DNA of 32,454 nucleotides, taken from assembly GCA_018814045.1 (NCBI GenBank), contig JAHJAR010000198.1, positions 1-32,454 on the forward strand, read 5' to 3'. The position numbers and the translations under genes were made by a program. This document shows, piece after piece, positions 26,465 to 32,454 of this stretch (positions are counted from its first letter, which is position 1; each line of letters begins with the position of its first letter). The DNA comes from Planctomycetota bacterium. GTDB lineage: Bacteria > Planctomycetota > Phycisphaerae > UBA1845 > Fen-1342. The notes under the pieces were generated by a model. That model worked only from the letters and a program-made list of their open reading frames with translations. It had not been told where the DNA came from and did no database searches.

Positions 26465-27344
26465 GTGGAGCGGCGCATGGGTGTTGCTGGCACTGCCGGC
26501 TTTGGGCGGCCTCGGTTGCAACGGTCCCCAACCCATTCCGCCGCGCGATGCGCACGAAGCGTTGTTGCGCGTGAATGACAACATCGCCGGTCTCAAAGGG
26601 GCGTTGTATTGCAGCCCCTGTCTGGTTTCGTTCAAGTTCACGGATAGGGATAGGCGGGCACACCGCTTCATCGGACATCCGGCGACGCTGATCTTCGCGC
26701 CACCCCGTTGCCTGTACTTCGACATCAAGCACACGCTAGGCGGCAGTGTTGCCCGGGTCGGCTCGAACGACGAGCGTTTCTGGTTATGGATCGAGCCCGA
26801 AGTGAGCCGGATGTGGTGGGGTACCTGGGCAGACTTGCAGATGGAAGCCCGGCGCAGCCTACCGGTGCCGCCCGACGAGTTGCTCGACGCGCTTATGCTG
26901 CGGCCACTGCCGGAGCGTTCGTCCGCAAGTCCCAGCCCGGTATTGCGCGTCGAGGGCGACGACTACCGCCTGCTGTTCGTGCGGCTCGACGAGTCCGGTG
27001 AAGCCCGCAGTCTGCGCGAGATCGTGCTTGATCCGTTTCCACCTTATCAACCCCTCGAGATCATCGATCGGCTGCCGGACGGGCGGGTTCTGATGCGGGC
27101 CAGCTTGGGCCACTACCGGCAGGTGGGTCGCGCGGGGCCGTACACCGCACGGCGCTACGTAGTCGAGTGGCCGCAGGACGGCGCGGAGATGCGCCTCGAC
27201 ATCCAGCGCGCCAAGTTCCGTCTGGACCAGCCCCCCTTCTGCGAGTTCCCATTCGATCCGCCGGTCCGAGACGTCGAGCGCATCGGCGCCCCGGCCCCGT
27301 TGCAGAATCCATCGCTGCCCGAGAAAGGTGGCCTCTCGTCGTGA
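26457..27344 (+). CDS. Predicted lipoprotein, possibly LolA/LolB-like
   Basis: A 295-aa exported protein. The N-terminal signal (1-20) ends in GGLGC (C21), a somewhat atypical lipobox. The remainder has alternating beta-like segments (VSFKFTDRDRRAHRFIGHPATLIFAPPRCLYFDIKHTLGG...FWLWIEPEVSRMWWG) that resemble the half-barrel of LolA/LolB-type or DUF4292 lipoproteins. This is a fold-level impression, not a confirmed family. ATG 26457 has GGGGGAG 6 nt upstream, within the end of the preceding gene. Its TGA overlaps the GTG of the RDD gene (GTGA), so the three genes are translationally linked. Probably an envelope component; substrate unknown. Confidence 0.65.
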   Translation: MVRWSGAWVLLALPALGGLGCNGPQPIPPRDAHEALLRVNDNIAGLKGALYCSPCLVSFKFTDRDRRAHRFIGHPATLIFAPPRCLYFDIKHTLGGSVARVGSNDERFWLWIEPEVSRMWWGTWADLQMEARRSLPVPPDELLDALMLRPLPERSSASPSPVLRVEGDDYRLLFVRLDESGEARSLREIVLDPFPPYQPLEIIDRLPDGRVLMRASLGHYRQVGRAGPYTARRYVVEWPQDGAEMRLDIQRAKFRLDQPPFCEFPFDPPVRDVERIGAPAPLQNPSLPEKGGLSS

Positions 27345-29227
27345 GCATTCTGTGGCCTGACAGCGGGCGGTCGGCGGGAGGCGTTGTCTGGGTGTGTCTG
27401 GCGGTAGTGTGGTCCTGGCCGTCGGCAGTCGCCGCGCAAACCACGCGCCCGGCGGTTGGCCCGCTCGCTGCCGAAGAGCCCTGGGAAGTGCGCGTCGCGG
27501 CCACCGAGCAGGTTCTGTGGGTGGCGCGCGTCGCCCCGTCCGGCTCGCGTTTGTATCAGCGCGGCGTCAGCGGACAATTCGGGCCCGGCCGGCGCAGCAA
27601 CGGCCGCATCGACTCGCTGACCGCCGCTGAAAACAGCGCTTACGTCTTCTTCGACGACAACCGGCTGTACCGCTACTTCGCGGACGATGAGGAACCGGCG
27701 CCGCTGCACAACCTGCCCGAGCGGCGGGGAGTGGTGAACATGGTCGCCGCCGGCGGCGGGGTGTTGTACGCGCTCGTCGATTCGCAGACGGCGCGCGCGC
27801 TAACACCGCTGCCGCCAGCAGAGGAACCGGGCGCCCCGCCTACCCCGGCGTCGCACCCGTTTGATCCTGGCAGCGCCGCGCTGGCCGTGGTCGCTTACTC
27901 CAAGGGAGACACTGGACAGCAATGGTTACCGCTGGTGGCTTGCCCCGCGGCCGTCCAGCCCACGTGGTCTCCGCGGTTGCACCCACGGCTCGCCCTGCTG
28001 CGCGGCGAACTGTTGCTGTTCTGGACCGACCCCGCGGAGCCGGACCGTATTCACTATGTGCGGCTCGACGGCGCAAAACTGGAATGGCGCTTGGGCGGTA
28101 CGTTGGGCTTACCCCAACTGGTCGGCTTCTGGCCAGTGCAGATCAACCGCGTCTTCACCGTGGCAGTTTCCATCGCGCGGCCCGATCTGGGAACCGAGAG
28201 ACTGGCGGCGTTTCGCCTGCTGGGCGATGGGCGCGACGAATGGCGTCCTGCGGAGCTGAGCCTGGCATTACCCGCAGGCGGGGCCGTCAAACGCGTGGCA
28301 GAAGTGCTGGGGTTCAACCAGCACCTCGGCGCGCTGCTGTTCGATCCGCAGGACGAGCCGTACCTGTGCTTCACGCGGATCGGCGGCACGGCGGCCGAGC
28401 CAAGTCTGCGGGTCGCGGACATTTTTATCGAGAAACGCCCCGGCCTCCGCGACTCCAACGCGCTTCACCTCGCCATGCTGCTGTTGCTGGCGCTGGTGTT
28501 CACCGCCCTGTTCGTGTTCCGGCGGCGCAGCATGGTGACGCTGGTCGCCCTGCCGCGTCAGTACGAGCTGGCTTTCACGTTTCAGCGCGTGGCGGCCCTG
28601 GCCGTGGATCTGGTGCCGTTCACGTTGTTGGGAGCCGTGCTGTGGGGGGTTCGCTGGGCCGACGGGTTCAGGGCCCTGACCGCTTGGGCGCTCGGAACGG
28701 ACTCGGCCGGCTCCGGCCTGCCGGAGTTGCGCGTGTTGGGCTGGTGGGCGGCGAGTGTTGGCAGCTACACCACCTACAGCCTGATTATGGAGCTGCTCAC
28801 GCGGCGCACCGTCGGCAAGCTCTTGCTTGGCACGCGTCCGCTCTCGGAGAGTGGTGACCGCCCGACACGGCGGCAAGTCCTGACCCGCAACCTGTTGCGC
28901 CTGGTGGAGTTGCTGCCGCCGATGTGGGCCCTGGGGTTCCTCGCGGTGCTGACGCGCAACCGCCAGAGGCTGGGCGACATCTTCGCGCGGACGGTCGTGG
29001 TACGCGCGGCGAAACGCAGCGGCGGCGAGAAAACACCGGACCCCGGCGGCACGCCCGAGCCCCCCGCACCGCCAGACGACTCTCCCGCCGAACCGCCCGA
29101 GCAAGCACGCGACGACGACCCGTCTGGCAGGTGCAGTGCGCTGGCGGGGCACCAGGCGGAGTGCGTCAAACCGTCAAGCCGGCCACACGCAGCACTTCGA
29201 CCAGCCCGGCGACATCCTCGGCACTGA
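27341..29227 (+). CDS. Secreted-domain/RDD family membrane protein
   Basis: A 628-aa protein. A signal-like segment (about 12-31, cleavage near VAA-QTT) is followed by a large extracytoplasmic region (about 35-375) with repeated beta-strand patterns (WVARVAPSGSRLYQR, YVFFDDNRLYRYF, RIHYVRLDGAKLEWRL) suggestive of a propeller. One TM helix (about 382-397) follows, then an RDD domain (about 405-560) with FQRVAALAVDLVPF and RRTVGKLLLGTRPL. RDD proteins include Na+/H+ antiporter-like and accessory membrane proteins; function here is unknown. The Pro/Glu/Asp-rich tail runs past the end of the convergent msrC-like gene by 62 nt. GTG 27341 overlaps the lipoprotein stop; AAGGTGG lies 9 nt upstream. 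Confidence 0.72.
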   Translation: MSILWPDSGRSAGGVVWVCLAVVWSWPSAVAAQTTRPAVGPLAAEEPWEVRVAATEQVLWVARVAPSGSRLYQRGVSGQFGPGRRSNGRIDSLTAAENSAYVFFDDNRLYRYFADDEEPAPLHNLPERRGVVNMVAAGGGVLYALVDSQTARALTPLPPAEEPGAPPTPASHPFDPGSAALAVVAYSKGDTGQQWLPLVACPAAVQPTWSPRLHPRLALLRGELLLFWTDPAEPDRIHYVRLDGAKLEWRLGGTLGLPQLVGFWPVQINRVFTVAVSIARPDLGTERLAAFRLLGDGRDEWRPAELSLALPAGGAVKRVAEVLGFNQHLGALLFDPQDEPYLCFTRIGGTAAEPSLRVADIFIEKRPGLRDSNALHLAMLLLLALVFTALFVFRRRSMVTLVALPRQYELAFTFQRVAALAVDLVPFTLLGAVLWGVRWADGFRALTAWALGTDSAGSGLPELRVLGWWAASVGSYTTYSLIMELLTRRTVGKLLLGTRPLSESGDRPTRRQVLTRNLLRLVELLPPMWALGFLAVLTRNRQRLGDIFARTVVVRAAKRSGGEKTPDPGGTPEPPAPPDDSPAEPPEQARDDDPSGRCSALAGHQAECVKPSSRPHAALRPARRHPRH

Positions 29228-29618
29228 ACGCGCCGACTTCATGGCTGTCCAGGTCGAGGACTCCCCAGCAAGCACCGGCTGCCTCGAACAGCGGCACTAC
29301 CACTTCGGACGAGTCCCGCGGGTCGCAGGCAACGTACTCCTCCCCCAACTCGCGCACATCGTGGACCACCTGCGGCCGGCGTTGCGTGAATGCCCGACCA
29401 CAGACACCGTGCAGTCCAATCGGCGAGCAGGCCGGCGTGTCGCGGAGAGGCCCAAGCACGAGCTCATCCGGACCTCCGGGCAGGTAGAAGCCCACCCACG
29501 ACACGCCGGTATCGTGCAGCGCGTCCCACAGGGCGTTCACAACCGCCTGCATGCGCTGTTGGCGATCGCCGCCGCACTTCAGGCCTTCCGCAAGCTGGCG
29601 ATACGGTCTGGGAATCAT
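29166..29618 (-). CDS. msrC: GAF-domain free methionine-(R)-sulfoxide reductase (fRMsr/MsrC)
   Basis: A 150-aa enzyme that reduces free L-methionine-(R)-sulfoxide using a thioredoxin-recycled disulfide relay. It is a single GAF domain with the three family cysteines: C64 (PACSPI), C73 (GVCGRA) and C98 (VACDPRDSSEVVVPL), as in the E. coli YebR enzyme; WVGFYLPGG and GVLDLDSHEVGAFS are further family stretches. ATG 29618 aligns with the family N-terminus; a longer open frame upstream overlaps the cobalamin riboswitch on the other strand and has no family sequence. The ribosome binding site is weak. Convergent with and overlapping the RDD gene end by 62 nt. Confidence 0.85.
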   Translation of the reverse strand: MIPRPYRQLAEGLKCGGDRQQRMQAVVNALWDALHDTGVSWVGFYLPGGPDELVLGPLRDTPACSPIGLHGVCGRAFTQRRPQVVHDVRELGEEYVACDPRDSSEVVVPLFEAAGACWGVLDLDSHEVGAFSAEDVAGLVEVLRVAGLTV

Positions 29619-29690
29619 GCCGGCATAGTCGGCGATCCGCGTACATTCGGCAAGCTCTCGTACATTGCGCAGCGTGAGCGATACCGACCC

Positions 29691-29719
29691 TTGACACGTG
29701 TGCCGCGCTCGAATAGAGA
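29691..29719 (+). promoter_or_regulatory. Sigma-70-type promoter for the B12-riboswitch transcript
   Basis: A perfect TTGACA (29691-29696) and TAGAGA (29714-29719) are separated by exactly 17 nt. The predicted start near 29726 lies just before the first riboswitch stem at 29730, so placement agrees independently with the RNA element. Confidence 0.72.
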
Positions 29720-29729
29720 GACCGATGGT

Positions 29730-29945
29730 CGCTGGTGTTCGATCGCTCGGGGCGATCGAGAGAATAGGGAATCCGGTGAGAGACCGGAACGGCCCCGCCG
29801 CTGTGACCGGGAACGAACGCTGCAAATCGTCATTGGCCGACCGCAGGCGCTTGGCGCTGCCCCGGCCGAGAAGGCGCAGTCAGTAGGTGCGGACGACTGA
29901 CACCTTCAGTCGCCGCCCGCCCGGAAGTCAGAAGACCTGCCAGTG
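29730..29945 (+). ncRNA. Cobalamin (B12) riboswitch
   Basis: Adenosyl-/hydroxocobalamin-sensing leader RNA. The closing stem CGCTGG (29730-29735) pairs with CCAGTG (29940-29945). A perfect 7-bp hairpin CGATCGC/GCGATCG (29740-29758) follows. The conserved core begins with AGGGAATCCGGTG (29766-29778), then GACCGGAAC, CCCCGCCGCTGTGACCGG, and ends in GGAAGTCAGAAGACCTGCC (29923-29941), the near-invariant 3' box of the class. The promoter sits immediately upstream. In known cases B12 binding lowers expression of downstream uptake or B12-replacement genes. The downstream gene is a secreted protein of unrecognised family rather than btuB or a cbi/cob gene. Confidence 0.93.
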
Positions 29946-30082
29946 TGACCGGCTATCGTGGTTGCCTTCGTGGGTGAGGCGGACCCGCATGTCGGCGGAC
30001 CAATCTCCGAACCGAACGCTGGGTGAGACGCAGCTTTGTGGCCTGCCGCGTACCCGGCTTCAACGCCGTCCTGCCCCGGCAC

Positions 30083-30168
30083 GCCGGCACTCTGCGTAGC
30101 GAATGTCGGTGCCGGCATATCGCCCCCTTCAGGCAGCCAAACTGGACTCCGGCGCGGCGAGAGCCGGA
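30083..30168 (+). promoter_or_regulatory. Leader hairpins between B12 riboswitch and secreted-protein gene
   Basis: The 240-nt leader after the aptamer holds two inverted repeats. GCCGGCAC (30083-30090) pairs with GTGCCGGC (30109-30116), 8 bp perfect with an 18-nt loop. TCCGGC (30148-30153) pairs with GCCGGA (30163-30168), ending about 8 nt before the AAGGGAG ribosome binding site. No T-run follows either, so control of translation initiation is more plausible than transcription termination. The switching partner segments were not worked out. Confidence 0.4.
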
Positions 30169-30186
30169 CCTCGAAGGGAGCACGCC

Positions 30187-31137
30187 ATGAACACGTGCGA
30201 ACCGCTCGACAAACACTGGGTATTGTTTTCTAGATGTGCGCCCAGGACGGCGCTGTTGGTTGTGCTGGCCGCCGTTGTGTTCGACGGAACGCTGGCCCGG
30301 GCCGATTCACCCTACGCCACACAGGTCGTCGAGTACGTGCCCGGCACCGGTATCGGTTCGGATCCGATCACCGGCGACCCGTATCATGATCCTCTGGCAG
30401 CCCTCGGGCCGCCGACCACTGATACTACCGGCGACAACTGGTTCATCCCGGCCGACGAGGCTGTGCCGGTCGTGCCCGTCTATCCGCCGTTCCGCGCATT
30501 CGAAGTCGTGACCGTTGGCTACGGCGGCCACCTGATCGTCGCGTTCGATCACGCCGTTGAGGATCATCCGAAGAACCCGTACGGCCTCGACTTCATCGTA
30601 TTCGGCAATGCTTCCCTGGAGGTCGGTGGCGGCCAGAGCTGGACGAACGGTGATCCCTCCGCTGTCACCGTCCTCACCGGCAACGTCCTCAGCGAACCGG
30701 GCCTCGTTTCGGTCAGCCAGGATGGCCTCGAGTGGTACACCTACCTGAACGGGCCTTACGCGGACGACTTCGCCCCCACGCTCGGTCGTGTTTACGCTCC
30801 CGACAACCCCGATCCCGGGCTCGGGGTTTGGAACGAGTGGTGGGGCGCGCCGGCCGATCCGACGCTGCCGCTGGACGCGGAACTGACGGCCGACACTTTC
30901 AGCGGCAAGACAGTCGCCCACATAGCTGAACTCTACAGTGGATCGGCCGGCGGAACCGGGTTCGATATCGGCATCTTCGGTCTCGATTGGATTCAGTATG
31001 TCAGAATCGAGAACGCCGATCTGGGCGGCACCCCGGAAATCGACGCGGTGGTCGATGTCGCTGCCCGACCGGTTGGGGGCGGGCGGTTTGGAGCAGCCCG
31101 GTTGGACTCACTCAGCGCGGAGCCAGCGGCGCCCTAG
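30187..31137 (+). CDS. B12-riboswitch-controlled secreted protein of unrecognised family
   Basis: A 316-aa exported protein. Signal peptide 1-39 (TALLVVLAAVVFDGTLARA, cleavage ARA-DS). The mature part is one domain with beta-sandwich-like signatures: VGYGGHLIVAFDHAVEDHPKNPYGLDFIVFGNA (about 109-141), VSVSQDGLEWY (174-184) and, near the C-terminus, IQYVRIENA...EIDAVVDV (269-291), the pattern of jelly-roll ligand-binding modules. No cysteines remain in the mature chain and no sorting motif was seen. Start ATG 30187 has AAGGGAG upstream. Its position 3' of a cobalamin riboswitch implies production when B12 is scarce. Capture or transport of corrinoids at the surface is the leading inference; I do not recognise a named family. 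Confidence 0.8.
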   Translation: MNTCEPLDKHWVLFSRCAPRTALLVVLAAVVFDGTLARADSPYATQVVEYVPGTGIGSDPITGDPYHDPLAALGPPTTDTTGDNWFIPADEAVPVVPVYPPFRAFEVVTVGYGGHLIVAFDHAVEDHPKNPYGLDFIVFGNASLEVGGGQSWTNGDPSAVTVLTGNVLSEPGLVSVSQDGLEWYTYLNGPYADDFAPTLGRVYAPDNPDPGLGVWNEWWGAPADPTLPLDAELTADTFSGKTVAHIAELYSGSAGGTGFDIGIFGLDWIQYVRIENADLGGTPEIDAVVDVAARPVGGGRFGAARLDSLSAEPAAP

Positions 31138-31294
31138 AGCAATGCACATTCGGACGATGGCGGCCGAGCTCTGTTCCGGCTGTGGGAAACAAGCTGGTCG
31201 CCTGGTTCGGGACGGAGCGTGAACGCTACAGCACTATGGGAAACGCCCCGGTTTCGTGTCAGTTGGACCGCGAGGATCGCAGCGGAGTCGCTTC

Positions 31295-32119
31295 ATGTCG
31301 CCGCATCTGAACAACCTGGCTGCCGTGCGCCGCCGCGCACCCGTCGCCACACGCCCGAGTGGGACGTTGCGGGGTAAGCTTGGGTTCACGCTGGTGGAAC
31401 TGCTGGTTGTGGTGGCCGTGCTGGCCCTGCTGATGGCTATCCTGCTGCCCGGTCTCAAGCAGGCCAGGCAGCAGGGGAAACGCGCCCTGTGTCTGAGCAA
31501 TCTGCGCCAGATGGCCATCACCGCGCACGGTTACGCGAACGTCTACCAGGGGCGGCTGCCGATCGCACACTACCGCGAGAACCGCCCAGGGCTGTTCATT
31601 TCATACGCCTGGGACTTCACCACGATCAAGGACTGGAACGCCGGTGGCGCGGTGCGCACCGAACCCGGGATACTGTGGCAGGGCAGCACGAATCCGAAGA
31701 TCCACCAGTGCCCGTCTTTTGCGGGCGACCACAACTGGCTCGCCGACCCGTACACCGGCTACAACTACAACACCAGCTACATCGGGCACGGTCAGGGCGA
31801 GGCCATCCCCATCCCGGCTTTGCTCACGTCCATCCGCCACCCGGAGCAGTGCGCGCTGTTCGGCGACGGGCAGTACTCGGCGGGGGCCAACAAGTTCATG
31901 CGAGCCCCCTGGCGTAACCCCGGGGACGAGCAATTCGCCGGCCGCTATGCCGGGACGCAGGGTTTTCGCCATCTGGCGCGGACGAACGTGGCCTTCAGCG
32001 ATGGCCACGCGGTCTCTCACAATGAGTGCTACCGCGAGACCTACCCGGCAGACCAGGCCAACATCGCCCCGGGGACGGGGTTCCTCTCGCCGGACAACAG
32101 CCTGTACGACCTTGAATAG
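31295..32119 (+). CDS. Type IV prepilin-like protein (H-X9-DG family)
   Basis: A 274-aa protein with a prepilin leader: basic 1-29, cleavage GKLG|FTLVELL (G30|F31) with the assembly Glu E35, and a hydrophobic N-terminal helix (31-54). The body ends in the H-X9-DG motif (H226...D236-G237, in HLARTNVAFSDG) typical of the large planctomycete/lentisphaera pseudopilin family. ATG 31295 has GGAG 7 nt upstream; GTG 31256 would also be possible. It lies 157 bp after the B12-regulated secreted protein on the same strand with no clear terminator between, so it may share the riboswitch-controlled transcript. Exact role unknown; such proteins may form short pseudopili or surface structures. Confidence 0.85.
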   Translation: MSPHLNNLAAVRRRAPVATRPSGTLRGKLGFTLVELLVVVAVLALLMAILLPGLKQARQQGKRALCLSNLRQMAITAHGYANVYQGRLPIAHYRENRPGLFISYAWDFTTIKDWNAGGAVRTEPGILWQGSTNPKIHQCPSFAGDHNWLADPYTGYNYNTSYIGHGQGEAIPIPALLTSIRHPEQCALFGDGQYSAGANKFMRAPWRNPGDEQFAGRYAGTQGFRHLARTNVAFSDGHAVSHNECYRETYPADQANIAPGTGFLSPDNSLYDLE

Positions 32120-32174
32120 GGCCGTGCGCACGAACTGGTGGGCACCGTTGGAAAGCTGAATGGTGTGGGCCGCG

Positions 32175-32260
32175 ATCGGGTAGCCGGGGAGGTTTCCCAT
32201 CCCCGGCTCCCACACCACCGTACGTACGGTTCCGTATGCCGCTTGCGCTTGCCATCGCCG
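32175..32260 (-). mobile_element. Group II intron 3' end (domains V and VI), apparently a fragment
   Basis: Read on the minus strand, GGCATACGGAACCGTACG (about 32246-32229) runs into TACGGTGGTGTGGG, the shape of a bacterial domain V with inner hairpin TACG-GAAC-CGTA and CG bulge. Domain VI follows: AGCCGGGG pairs with CCCCGGCT, then an unpaired A (complement of 32181) and GGG/CCC closure. The bulged branch-point A sits 7 nt from a 3' end in GAT (32175-32177), as group II splicing requires. The outer stem of domain V has two mismatches, suggesting decay. No reverse transcriptase reading frame is visible in the 190 bp to the window edge, so the 5' extent is unknown. Confidence 0.7.
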
Positions 32261-32385
32261 ATCGCGCTATTGGAAGCCCGCTCGGGGCAGCCACCGTTCA
32301 TGGAACTCCCCACTCGCGCATCTGGGGGCGTGCTGCTGCGCGTAATGCAGCCCGAGCGCACTTAGGACCTGCGACGAAATAAGTG

Positions 32386-32414
32386 TTGCAACCTGGGCCG
32401 GGAATCCGTATCCT
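32386..32414 (+). promoter_or_regulatory. Possible promoter of a leaderless gene
   Basis: TTGCAA (32386-32391), a 17-nt spacer, and TATCCT (32409-32414). The expected start site coincides with the ATG at 32421, so a leaderless transcript is predicted. Confidence 0.35.
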
Positions 32415-32420
32415 TCCGGC

Positions 32421-32454
32421 ATGGCGACAGAAGCTGCGATTCGGGTGAAGTTCC
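32421..32454 (+). CDS. Possible 5' end of an unidentified gene, truncated by the window
   Basis: ATG 32421 opens a frame reading MATEAAIRVKF to the window edge. There is no ribosome binding site, but a promoter-like pair places the transcription start at or next to the ATG. Eleven codons are too few to identify a family. Confidence 0.25.
   Translation, partial: MATEAAIRVKF

Larger units (their letters stand above)
32120..32454. other. 335-bp terminal region: intron fragment and possible gene start
   Basis: Apart from the group II intron 3' end (32175 to about 32260) and a possible leaderless start at 32421, no gene is supported here. A minus-strand frame at 32041-32361 crosses the intron domains and so is not a credible coding sequence. 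Confidence 0.5.

Noticed and set aside
29619..29825. N-terminal extension of the msrC-like protein
   Set aside because: It would run antisense through the riboswitch promoter and aptamer, and the sequence lacks family similarity.

Overview
The window looks like chromosomal DNA of a high-GC member of the Planctomycetota, probably a Phycisphaerae-like lineage. Indicators are a type IV prepilin-like protein with an H-X9-DG motif, small membrane proteins with C-terminal zinc ribbons, a DUF2723 glycosyltransferase-like protein, a secreted YWTD-propeller protein, frequent GTG/TTG starts, and a PurN and CoaX of unusual sequence type. This assignment comes from pattern recognition, not from a search. 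No rRNA, tRNA or CRISPR array was seen.

Layout. 81-5381: purN (+), then on the minus strand a CorC/HlyC-type CBS membrane protein and a tight obg > coaX > mnmE-like operon; several of these have altered signature residues. 5592-9727: two divergent secreted proteins (a YWTD propeller and a metzincin-like lipoprotein), then a sigma-54-activating response regulator. 9765-12794 (minus): a three-gene operon of an MttB-like methyltransferase without pyrrolysine, a corrinoid carrier protein and a homocysteine S-methyltransferase. This could be a folate-independent, modular B12-dependent methionine synthase. 13001-17341: SpoVR, a DUF2723 membrane protein and a six-TM zinc-ribbon protein. 17457-20444: etfB-etfA (minus) and metF (plus).

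20436-25821: an ECF sigma factor coupled to a cysteine-rich zinc anti-sigma factor, an exported alpha/beta hydrolase with an unusual C-terminal module, and two coupled HD-GYP proteins, of which the first keeps the full active-site signature and the second is degenerate. 25922-29227: an operon of a zinc-ribbon protein, a lipoprotein and an RDD membrane protein, convergent with a free-methionine-(R)-sulfoxide reductase. 29691-32119: a sigma-70-type promoter, a cobalamin riboswitch, a secreted protein of unrecognised family and a prepilin-like protein. 32175-32260: the 3' end (domains V-VI) of a group II intron on the minus strand, followed at the right edge by a possible leaderless gene.

Themes. 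One-carbon/methionine chemistry recurs (MttB-like/corrinoid/Hcy-MT, metF, free Met-sulfoxide reductase, purN) and so does vitamin B12 (the corrinoid operon and the B12 riboswitch). The two most notable findings are the B12-riboswitch-controlled secreted protein/pseudopilin locus and the methyltransferase operon whose terminal acceptor appears to be homocysteine rather than folate.
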